From Gammaproteobacteria bacterium (GTDB taxonomy: Bacteria > Pseudomonadota > Gammaproteobacteria > Pseudomonadales > Pseudohongiellaceae), in the NCBI GenBank assembly GCA_016762975.1, contig JAESUV010000006.1, positions 8,565 to 14,840 on the forward strand: a DNA stretch of 6,276 bases, read 5' to 3'. Shown here one piece after another: positions 1 through 5,232 of this stretch. How positions within the stretch are numbered: the stretch's first letter is position 1; the number at the start of each line of letters is the position of its first letter. A program made the position numbers and the translations under genes. Under the pieces are notes generated by a model that worked only from the letters and a program-made list of their open reading frames with translations, had not been told where the DNA came from and did no database searches.

Positions 1-861
1 TTGGCTATCTGGTGCCTCGAAATTGTCCACTCTCAGACGCATCAAATATTCTCCAGGCTCCTGGAAAGTCACCTGAGTTGAAACCTCAGTCCATTCGTTC
101 TTGTTTGGATCGCCAGCGTCTTCTGCTGCGCGCTCGCGCCCACTAATTTCCGCAGTTTCTATTTCCGGCTTGGCAGGCCCCTGATGCATGACCCAAAAGG
201 TGCCTAGGGGTACATACAAGCGGTCATTGCCTGCATATAGATCCCGCACTCCTCGATCCTGCATAAGTGCCGAAAGGGTGACTGGCTGGCCCACAGTGAC
301 ACGCTGAGGTTCTGCGTGGATGCCCATTGGATCAACAGACTCCGGCCCATCCATGCTGAATCGAATGGCGGGTTTTAGGGAGCCAGAGGCCATTTCAGCG
401 GCACTCATCTCGTAGGCAGATGACGTTGCACGGCCTGGTACAGACCAAGTCTTACCGTTCGAAGTCAGCGTCCAGACAACTTCAGTGCCCGCCATGTCCG
501 CTGGCACGTTCACAGCAAAGGCGCCTCGTTCCTGAATGCCCACAAACCCGCGTCTGCTATATACGGGAAAATGAGTGGGTTGGGCGCCTTGAAATTCAGC
601 GGGTTCTAACTTGTTGTTTGGCCCCAGTGGAATATCCAAGCCTGCCGTTCTGTTTAGGTTGCCGAAGCCAAAGATCATGGTTACTGATCTATCTTCGTTG
701 AGAATCCAGCCATTAAACATGGGGGCCACTTCCTCACCAGTCATCCCGCGTGTCGCTAGGGGATAGTCCCGCAGCGGTTGGGGCAGCTGAGCGTGAAGGG
801 GGGCTGCAAGCAGCCCCATCAGAATTGGCAACAATAGTTTGGAGGTTTTAAACAAGCTCAT
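1..861 (-). CDS. Secreted beta-rich protein, partial (C-terminus beyond window)
   Basis: An open frame of 287 codons with no stop before the left edge, so the C-terminus is missing. The N-terminus is a signal peptide: MSLFKTSKLLLPILMGLLAA, then a PLHA-Q type signal-peptidase site near residue 24. The first mature domain (about 30-145) has the pattern MFNGW...FGFGNLN...LDIPLGPNN...QPTHF...VVWTLTSNG...VPG, which I recognise as a recurring unnamed family next to cytochrome c/copper proteins in marine and soil bacteria. A second segment (about 180 to the edge) reads RVTVGQPVTLSALMQDRG...FQEPGEYLMRLRVDN, which looks like an Ig- or PKD-like beta-sandwich. The ATG shares its A with the stop of the upstream cytochrome gene (TGATG), so translation is probably coupled; there is only a weak Shine-Dalgarno (GGAT). 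Export and operon membership are well supported. The function is unknown; a role with the cytochrome/copper protein is inferred from the coupling. Confidence 0.82.
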   Translation of the reverse strand, partial: MSLFKTSKLLLPILMGLLAAPLHAQLPQPLRDYPLATRGMTGEEVAPMFNGWILNEDRSVTMIFGFGNLNRTAGLDIPLGPNNKLEPAEFQGAQPTHFPVYSRRGFVGIQERGAFAVNVPADMAGTEVVWTLTSNGKTWSVPGRATSSAYEMSAAEMASGSLKPAIRFSMDGPESVDPMGIHAEPQRVTVGQPVTLSALMQDRGVRDLYAGNDRLYVPLGTFWVMHQGPAKPEIETAEISGRERAAEDAGDPNKNEWTEVSTQVTFQEPGEYLMRLRVDNFEAPDSQ

Positions 862-2195
862 CAATCCGATCCACCCGCGCCAGCAACGCTGCTGTTGTCT
901 CGCTCTTCGCGTTCAGCAACAAGCTTTTCATAGTCTTCCTCATCGAGATGGGAAATAGCGATCCAGGCATGACCCATCTCGTCGGTGGTGCGCTGACCTG
1001 CACCAACCCACTGATCGGGGTCGGGATTCATGGGGTTGTTTGCAGTGTTGTCGTACCACCCGGTTAGGATAATCGTCGCGCCGGCAGGAATAAGTGGTTG
1101 GTAGCCTTCTGCATAGGTGTGGCTATGGTTCCAGGCAGATGTCCAATTGGAAGTCTGACTTATCACTTCCTTTCTTCCTGTTTCCGGGTAAAACACTTCC
1201 ATCGACATTGCTACGCCCCTCAGATGCATGTGAGGCTGCCAGCTGTCGATGCGAACCGGATGGTCGAAAGACCTGAATCCCTGCGTCATAAGCTTGCCGT
1301 TGGGAGGGATCATATAGTCGCCTCCTCCTCCACTCAGAAAATAGGCGCTCAAGTCTTGAGGGTAGCTCTCCTCTTCGACAAATTCGTCTTCTTCATCGTA
1401 GTACCAGATGCCTATTGTCACCTGATCATTAGGCACTGCGTTACCATCGGGGAAATAGTGAATCTCCCACTCAACCATTGAGTTGGCCGGTATCCGTCGA
1501 CATGCGCCTTCAGGTACTTTTTCTCCGAGTTTGCCGATCGCAAATTCAGACAGGCGGTCGCCATTGACCCACTCGTCGTTTTCATCCAGAACCTTGAAGT
1601 GCGAGTTGGCATGGTGGGTTGAGCCTATGGCCGCTGCGGAGGGGCGGGTCTCGACTGCTTTAATGCAACGGCTTTCGGTAATGCCGGAATCAACAACAGG
1701 CTTCCACCACAGATCCTGACCGTCAGCGGGAACATCCCAAGCTGTAGATTTAATGGTGTGATCGGGTTGTCCAAGCTCATCAGCCAGACGCCAGTCGCCC
1801 ATATCGGGGTATTGTCTTGGTGGCGGCAAATCTTCCTGGTTGCCGAAGGGCGAGCCTGCGTTGACCCAGGCTACGACAGTGTCGATGTCCTCTTGCGACA
1901 TGCGCCAGTCATTCTTGAGATGCTGTATGCCGATTTCCGTATCGTACTGATAGGGAGGCATTTCACGGGACGCAACCCTAAGCTGAATGAGCGGTGCCCA
2001 AGGTCGTACCTCTTCATAACTGGTGAAGGACATAGGACCGATCTGCCCAGGTTGGTGGCATATCTGGCAATTCTCTTGAATTATCCGGGACACCTCCTTG
2101 GCATAGGTTGGGTGTGAAGCGGCTTCCTGAGCACTGCTTAGTGCTGGAAACAACGCCGAAACTAGAATTGCACTTAGGACTTTCTTATACGCCAT
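861..2195 (-). CDS. Exported cytochrome c fused to copper type II monooxygenase-like (PHM/DBM-fold) module
   Basis: A 444-residue protein with a signal peptide (about 1-22, cut near SSA-QEAA), so it is periplasmic or exported. The cytochrome c domain spans about 28-125: the heme motif C43-Q-I-C46-H47 is followed by QPGQIGPMSFTSYEEVRPWA, and M79 in REMPP is a candidate axial ligand. Residues about 145-440 resemble copper type II ascorbate-dependent monooxygenases of the peptidylglycine-hydroxylating type. Candidate CuA ligands are H194, H195 (STHHANSH) and H246 (WEIHYFPDG). Candidate CuB ligands are H322 and H324 (PHMHLRG) and M407 (TTDEMGHAW). C177 and C232 could form a disulfide. The start is backed by AGAGGA about nine bases upstream. 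The protein probably passes electrons between heme and copper while oxidising an unknown substrate; no reaction is claimed. The 3' end overlaps the next gene by one base. Family call is strong, catalytic activity is inferred. Confidence 0.85.
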   Translation of the reverse strand: MAYKKVLSAILVSALFPALSSAQEAASHPTYAKEVSRIIQENCQICHQPGQIGPMSFTSYEEVRPWAPLIQLRVASREMPPYQYDTEIGIQHLKNDWRMSQEDIDTVVAWVNAGSPFGNQEDLPPPRQYPDMGDWRLADELGQPDHTIKSTAWDVPADGQDLWWKPVVDSGITESRCIKAVETRPSAAAIGSTHHANSHFKVLDENDEWVNGDRLSEFAIGKLGEKVPEGACRRIPANSMVEWEIHYFPDGNAVPNDQVTIGIWYYDEEDEFVEEESYPQDLSAYFLSGGGGDYMIPPNGKLMTQGFRSFDHPVRIDSWQPHMHLRGVAMSMEVFYPETGRKEVISQTSNWTSAWNHSHTYAEGYQPLIPAGATIILTGWYDNTANNPMNPDPDQWVGAGQRTTDEMGHAWIAISHLDEEDYEKLVAEREERDNSSVAGAGGSD

Positions 2196-2291
2196 TTTTC
2201 CAAATCCTCTTCTGGGCTATGGTGTTTTGAAACGCCGAGCGTGGTGTCTCAAAAGGTACTCTAACAAGTATGAATTACAGCCGCTAATAAT

Positions 2292-2303
2292 GCTCAATTG
2301 AGC
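2292..2303. repeat. 12-bp perfect palindrome upstream of the cytochrome operon
   Basis: GCTCAATTGAGC is its own reverse complement and does not extend further. It lies about 97-108 bases upstream of the cytochrome start, where an operator could sit. No regulator can be named, and a 12-bp palindrome may be chance. Confidence 0.3.
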
Positions 2304-2517
2304 CTCGATCTGCAAGTAAGTAAATGTTACGAATTGTCGATCTGATGTAATGTTCTAGCGGGTGATACTGACAAGTTAAATTCCCATCTGCGACACTTTG
2401 GTCATGAAATCTTCAAGAATGTATAAGTGCTATAGGTTCCCACCTGAAATTATTTAATGTGCCGTTTGGCAACTCTGTGAAAAGTAGATATAGGGAGAAG
2501 AGGGTTTTCAGGCTTTT

Positions 2518-2537
2518 ATGCTGGGGCCAACGGACTC
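2518..2537 (-). repeat. Degenerate second copy of the tRNA 3' tail
   Basis: The plus-strand sequence ATGCTGGGGCCAACGGACTC closely resembles 2591-2611, ATGCTGGGCCCACAGGGACTC at its plus strand, which is the acceptor end and T-loop part of the tRNA fragment. The match needs one gap and a few mismatches. Past this point the similarity fades, so this copy covers only the last 20 bases or so. It could be an older attachment-site remnant or a decayed tandem tRNA gene. Confidence 0.4.
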
Positions 2538-2591
2538 CAAAAGCTCATAGCCCGTCGCTCTAAATTATAACTCGATGAAAAGAAGGGAAAA

Positions 2592-2636
2592 TGCTGGGCC
2601 CACAGGGACTCGAACCCCGGACAAACGGATTATGAG
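2592..2636 (-). pseudogene. 3' half of a CAU-anticodon tRNA (tRNA-Met or tRNA-Ile2), putative att site
   Basis: Read on the minus strand, these 45 bases have exact tRNA geometry from position 32 to 76: anticodon loop CTCATAA, 3' anticodon strand TCCGT, variable loop TTGTC, T-stem CGGGG, T-loop TTCGAGT, T-stem CCCTG, acceptor strand TGGGCCC, discriminator A, then GCA in place of CCA. The T-stem pairs with one G-T wobble. Upstream of the anticodon loop the sequence (ACTGC) no longer pairs with TCCGT, and no D-arm or 5' acceptor strand follows, so the tRNA is cut at its anticodon loop. That is where many tyrosine integrases recombine, and a 3' half left alone is the usual distal attachment site of an island. 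In such events the intact tRNA and integrase lie on the other side of the insert, here to the right and outside the window. Confidence 0.75.
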
Positions 2637-2796
2637 GCAGTGCAACTGGGGGCTGTTTGATTCAGTAAGCTGAAGAATTCTAAGATTTTTTTGCCCGCCG
2701 AACCGTCAAAGCTGACTGATACCGAAAATTATTATGCAGTGAGCGTCTCCTTTTCCTTTGGATTGTTACAGTTTCTTCTAGGTTTAAGAAGTTAAC

Positions 2797-2824
2797 TTGT
2801 CAATGGCCAGCTTGCGCTTACACT
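2797..2824 (+). promoter_or_regulatory. Candidate sigma-70 promoter of the CinA-like gene
   Basis: TTGTCA (2797-2802, one mismatch to the -35 consensus) is followed after 16 bases by TACACT (2819-2824, four of six -10 positions). Transcription would begin near 2831 and leave a leader of about 24 bases before the ATG at 2855. Confidence 0.45.
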
Positions 2825-2854
2825 CAGAATCTTCTCATTTACACGGTGGTGACT

Positions 2855-3349
2855 ATGTCTCGTTTTTCTCAACACACAAGCAGTGCCGCTAAGCTACTGA
2901 CCGAGCATAATCACTCCATTTCGGTGGCAGAGTCTTCTACAGGAGGCTTGATTGCGGCAAGCTTGCTGTCTGTGCCTGGCGCTTCACGTTATTTTATGGG
3001 CGGCACAGTTATCTATACCGTCAAATCGCGCCAAGAATTTTTGGACTTGGATAGAGAGCGTATAAAAAAACTCAAACCCCTAACAGAGGAAATGGCTCTT
3101 GAATTCGCAAGAGCAGCACGGGCTAAATTGGATACGACCTGGGGCATTGCAGAGTTAGGGGTGGCGGGGCCAGGAGGCACACCATATAGCGATGCTATCG
3201 GCATTAGTGTGATTGCTATATCGGGGCCAGTTGATGCATCGGTGACCATTAGAACAGGTTCGGATGATCGTGAAGAAAATATGGAGACCTTTACTGACGG
3301 AGCCTTACAGTTGCTAGTGCAGACGATTGAGGGCATTGGAACAAAGTAA
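2855..3349 (+). CDS. Stand-alone CinA C-terminal-domain protein (PncC-like)
   Basis: A 164-residue protein made only of the CinA C-terminal domain, about the length of stand-alone PncC, the NMN deamidase that recycles pyridine nucleotides in the cytosol. The family signature AESSTGG (25-31) carries the conserved serine; MGGTVIYTVKSR (48-59) and ELGVAGPGG (100-108) mark the other core segments, and GISVIAISGP follows as expected. It belongs to a divergent branch: typical PncC reads YSNxxK, here Y54-T-V-K-S-R59 puts arginine where lysine is usual, with a lysine two residues earlier. NMN deamidase activity is therefore uncertain. The ATG at 2855 is chosen over the in-frame GTG at 2846 because GGTGG (2845-2849) sits five bases upstream as a Shine-Dalgarno. 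It lies alone, transcribed toward the transposase gene, with no operon partner. Confidence 0.85.
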   Translation: MSRFSQHTSSAAKLLTEHNHSISVAESSTGGLIAASLLSVPGASRYFMGGTVIYTVKSRQEFLDLDRERIKKLKPLTEEMALEFARAARAKLDTTWGIAELGVAGPGGTPYSDAIGISVIAISGPVDASVTIRTGSDDREENMETFTDGALQLLVQTIEGIGTK

Positions 3350-3448
3350 GCTAATTTGGGAATCGGCGCGTTTTAATCTGTCTGTTCTTGGCCTAAGGTC
3401 AGCGGACTCTCAAAATACATAGTTTGTTATGCCGAAGGTTAAGTGGAA

Positions 3449-3478
3449 GGGATAAAGGGGACAGGGATAAAGGGGGCA
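3449..3478 (+). repeat. Tandem 15-bp direct repeat at the transposase left flank
   Basis: Two abutting units, GGGATAAAGGGGACA (3449-3463) and GGGATAAAGGGGGCA (3464-3478), differ at one base. They lie just past the stop of the REP-associated transposase. GGGGRCAG-type repeats of this kind commonly border such transposase genes in marine gammaproteobacteria, where they are the likely substrate or boundary of the element. Confidence 0.75.
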
Positions 3479-3488
3479 GATCTATTTT
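3472..3488 (+). repeat. Left inverted repeat of the transposase unit
   Basis: GGGGGCAGATCTATTTT here matches the reverse complement of 4244-4260 at 13 of 17 ungapped positions. It overlaps the last codons and the TAG stop of the transposase gene, so the left boundary and the gene's end are one piece of DNA. Confidence 0.55.
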
Positions 3489-4165
3489 TTGGGACGGCCT
3501 CGCCCCCGCGCCTCAATTCTTAGTCCTGTTCTCGGCTCAATCTCATTCACAAACAACGGTGAGCCAGTAAGCTGATTTCTCGCTATTGCTGCTCGAATCA
3601 TTGCACTCGAAGAGTCATCTTTGGTAGAAACAAATAACTTATATCTGGCTTCTCTTATAGTCTTAATCGGTGATAAGCCTAAGTACGCAGGATCATCATC
3701 AAGCCAAGGTGCGGAAGTACTGCCGATTCTAGCGGCGTAGCTAGACCAAGTATATTCTTCAGGGGACTCGACTATTCGCGCCTTAACAGGATTTAGTTCT
3801 ACATAACGGCAGCACTGCAATAGATAGTTATCTCGGTCTATGGGGCTTATCTTAAACCTACCCTCCCAGAGAGAGCCACTACGTTTCTCGAGGCGGTTAA
3901 CCCGCCGGGTCTGCCTGCCAGCAAGGCGCTTCATTAATTCGCTTACAACTAATTCTTCGTCGGCTGGCTCTACTATTAGGTGTATATGGTTGGTCATCAG
4001 GCAATAACTATAGACCTTGATTCCTAGCTCCTGCTTCCATTCCTTTAGGTTGTCTAAGTAGTATTGATAGTCACAAGCCTCAATGAATACCGCTTTTCGA
4101 TTATGGCCTCTCTGGACAATATGATGAGGCATATTGGGAACGATAACTCTTGCCGTCCTTGGCAT
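3482..4165 (-). CDS. REP-associated tyrosine transposase (RAYT, Y1 HUH-type)
   Basis: A 227-residue member of the TnpA_REP group, single-strand DNA transposases related to IS200/IS605 TnpA that act on REP-type hairpins. The N-terminus MPRTARVIVPNMPHHIVQRGHNR is typical. The metal-binding HUH pair is H60-I-H62 in MTNHIHLIVEP. Y121 in CCRYVELNPVKA lines up with the catalytic tyrosine (Y115) of E. coli TnpA_REP; SGSLWEGRFK and the YTWSSYAA motif follow in the family order. Residues about 150-227 extend past the E. coli protein and end in a basic GRGRPKK tail that could touch DNA. All key residues are present and the frame is intact, so the enzyme could be active. The Shine-Dalgarno is weak (GGAAA). 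Flanking repeats suggest gene and ends move or are kept as a unit. Confidence 0.9.
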   Translation of the reverse strand: MPRTARVIVPNMPHHIVQRGHNRKAVFIEACDYQYYLDNLKEWKQELGIKVYSYCLMTNHIHLIVEPADEELVVSELMKRLAGRQTRRVNRLEKRSGSLWEGRFKISPIDRDNYLLQCCRYVELNPVKARIVESPEEYTWSSYAARIGSTSAPWLDDDPAYLGLSPIKTIREARYKLFVSTKDDSSSAMIRAAIARNQLTGSPLFVNEIEPRTGLRIEARGRGRPKK

Positions 4166-4243
4166 AGGGCTTTTCCACGATTAATGTGCAAGTTGGATCT
4201 GTTTAGAATAGTTGGTATCCGTCATTGTGAGAAATAATTTGGG

Positions 4244-4260
4244 AAAATAAATTGGTCCCC
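4244..4260 (-). repeat. Right inverted repeat of the transposase unit
   Basis: Read on the minus strand it is GGGGACCAATTTATTTT, 13 of 17 identical to 3472-3488. It lies about 80 bases upstream of the transposase start and about 10 bases past the stop of the small membrane protein gene. Confidence 0.55.
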
Positions 4261-4270
4261 ATTAAATTCA

Positions 4271-4489
4271 CTAATCTGGGAGGTCGTTACATACAGTACA
4301 GGGAATATTTTTACGATAATAATATACTCTAATAGCCAAAAATAATGATGTGGAAATACAAGCCCATAATATTCCAAAAGAAATAGAGTAATCTAAATCT
4401 CGACCTTTTAAATGTTGCAAAAATGAAAATGCAATAAATAGTAAAGAGAGAGTTAATATATACTGAATTATCCATTTCTTAATTGGCAT
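4271..4489 (-). CDS. Small two-helix membrane protein with C-terminal CxxC
   Basis: A 72-residue protein I cannot assign to a named family. It has two hydrophobic stretches, about 6-24 (WIIQYILTLSLLFIAFSFL) and 36-57, joined by a short polar loop (QHLKGRDLD). The basic start MPIKK and the YYYRKN segment after the second helix suggest both ends face the cytoplasm. The tail IPCTVCNDLPD holds C64-x-x-C67, a possible metal or redox pair. AAGGA eight bases upstream of the ATG is a good ribosome binding site, which supports a real gene. It follows the TetR gene by 53 bases on the same strand and may share its transcript. It is strongly AT-rich. Function is unknown. Confidence 0.65.
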   Translation of the reverse strand: MPIKKWIIQYILTLSLLFIAFSFLQHLKGRDLDYSISFGILWACISTSLFLAIRVYYYRKNIPCTVCNDLPD

Positions 4490-4542
4490 GAAATTTCCTT
4501 GGTACCTTAGTTGATGAGATTAAATCTAAACCAAGACTCTGG

Positions 4543-5112
4543 TTATAATTTATTCAAAAGTTTGTACAGTATCGACGCTAATTGCTCAGACAACTTTTCA
4601 GTCGAAACTTTAAGATTAGAGGACGTAATGCAATAGCCTTCAATAAAAGGTAGTAGGATAGCTACTGCGTTATCCACTTGCTGCTCCTGACAATTTTCGG
4701 GAGCCAATTTCTTTAATGCTTCAAAAAGTATCGCATGAAGCTTCTTATAATAATCATCTACGGCTTTTTTTACTGCGTTATTCCGTTCCGCTATTGCCCA
4801 AATCTCTTTAAAGACGACTGCACAGTCACTGCTCTCAATGTCACTTAAAATGTGTGAGACTAATAAGCGTAATTTATTTTCTTGATCATGCCGATCTGAA
4901 AACGATAGCAATTGTACCGAATCTAGATAGTCTAATAAAAACCCTTCCAGCAATGCCCCTAAAAGCAGCTCTTTAGTTTTAAAATAATATTGCACATTGC
5001 TCAGCCTCATATCGGCTGCTTCAGCGATCTTTCTCATAGTCAGGCCTTGATCACCCGACTCCTTTAAAATGGTCATGGCGCAATTTAATATGTGTTCAAT
5101 TTTCGGACTCAT
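4543..5112 (-). CDS. TetR/AcrR-family transcriptional repressor
   Basis: A 189-residue protein, normal for the family. Residues 1-50 form the DNA-binding domain: helix-turn-helix about 25-44 (TMRKIAEAADMRLSNVQYYF), followed by the hallmark YYFKTKELLLGALLEG. The remainder is the helical ligand-binding and dimerisation domain, including FKEIWAIAERN. The frame is open to an ATG at 5169, but the ATG at 5112 is chosen. The predicted promoter (5149-5177) would start transcription near 5142, downstream of 5169; the N-terminus then has the usual short form; and GAGAAG lies just upstream. It is divergent from the reductase gene with twin palindromic operators between them, so it most likely represses itself and the reductase, released by a small molecule related to the reductase substrate. 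The ligand is not known. Confidence 0.88.
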   Translation of the reverse strand: MSPKIEHILNCAMTILKESGDQGLTMRKIAEAADMRLSNVQYYFKTKELLLGALLEGFLLDYLDSVQLLSFSDRHDQENKLRLLVSHILSDIESSDCAVVFKEIWAIAERNNAVKKAVDDYYKKLHAILFEALKKLAPENCQEQQVDNAVAILLPFIEGYCITSSNLKVSTEKLSEQLASILYKLLNKL

Positions 5113-5148
5113 ATACTTCTCGCTAATCACTCTCCGATCAGGCCTGTA

Positions 5149-5177
5149 AATATATAACGCTTGACGCATTAGGTCAA
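5149..5177 (-). promoter_or_regulatory. Promoter of the TetR-type repressor gene
   Basis: On the minus strand TTGACC (5177-5172) and TATATT (5154-5149) are separated by exactly 17 bases, a near-ideal sigma-70 promoter. The -35 box lies inside operator copy 1, so bound repressor would block polymerase. The start is expected near 5142, giving a leader of about 30 bases before the ATG at 5112. Confidence 0.7.
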
Positions 5178-5189
5178 ATGACCTATGTT
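5161..5189 (+). promoter_or_regulatory. Promoter of the reductase gene
   Basis: TTGACG (5161-5166) and TATGTT (5184-5189) are 17 bases apart. Operator copy 1 fills the spacer and operator copy 2 covers the expected start near 5196. This promoter overlaps the repressor's own promoter on the other strand, so one occupied operator could shut both. Confidence 0.6.
5170..5185. promoter_or_regulatory. TetR operator copy 1
   Basis: TAGGTCAAATGACCTA: perfect 7-bp inverted arms (TAGGTCA/TGACCTA) around a central AA. It overlaps the -35 box of the repressor promoter and sits in the spacer of the reductase promoter. The size and symmetry fit a TetR-family dimer site. Confidence 0.85.
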
Positions 5190-5194
5190 TGATT

Positions 5195-5210
5195 TAGGTC
5201 ATTTGACCTA
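5195..5210. promoter_or_regulatory. TetR operator copy 2
   Basis: TAGGTCATTTGACCTA is the exact reverse complement of copy 1, so the two sites form a large inverted pair. Their centres are 25 bp apart. One more base on each side (T5194, A5211) extends the symmetry to 18 bp, so this may be the stronger site. It covers the expected transcription start of the reductase gene. Confidence 0.85.
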
Positions 5211-5232
5211 ATTGTTGAGATGGAGAAAAATG

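Larger units (their letters stand above)
2196..2854. other. Gene-free junction between the cytochrome operon and the putative acquired segment
   Basis: I find no convincing protein gene here on either strand. It contains, from left to right, the 5' leader of the cytochrome operon, a 12-bp perfect palindrome (2292-2303), two copies of TTCCCAYCTG (2381-2390 and 2437-2446), a degenerate tRNA-tail-like stretch (2518-2537), a clear tRNA 3' half (2592-2636), and a candidate promoter for the CinA-like gene (2797-2824). The stretches 2310-2380 and 2640-2790 show nothing I can name. No convincing promoter was found for the cytochrome operon. Confidence 0.6.
3449..4260. mobile_element. Putative RAYT element with imperfect inverted ends
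   Basis: The transposase gene is enclosed by a GGGG-C-rich left flank with a tandem repeat and by an inverted partner at the right end (4244-4260). No target duplication is seen, which fits HUH single-strand chemistry. The exact ends are not proven. RAYTs are usually single-copy and domesticated rather than freely mobile, so this may be a resident gene with its own REP-type sites. Confidence 0.5.

Noticed and set aside
420..701. Plus-strand open frame of 93 codons
   Set aside because: Lies antisense to the partial secreted-protein gene, has low-complexity basic composition and no family pattern.
1098..1481. Plus-strand open frame of 127 codons, with others at 1094-1276, 1483-1719 and 1758-2117
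   Set aside because: All are antisense shadows of the cytochrome/copper gene, whose motifs and ligands are unambiguous on the minus strand.
1418..1612. Minus-strand open frame of 64 codons
   Set aside because: Out-of-frame shadow inside the cytochrome/copper gene.
2592..2710. Complete tRNA gene
   Set aside because: No 5' acceptor strand, D-arm or matching 5' anticodon strand is found upstream of the anticodon loop on the minus strand.
3013..3336. Minus-strand open frame of 107 codons
   Set aside because: Antisense shadow of the CinA-like gene, whose signature motifs are on the plus strand.
3449..3478. Start of a CRISPR array
   Set aside because: The two 15-bp units abut without spacers and lie at a transposase end; no Cas gene is present.
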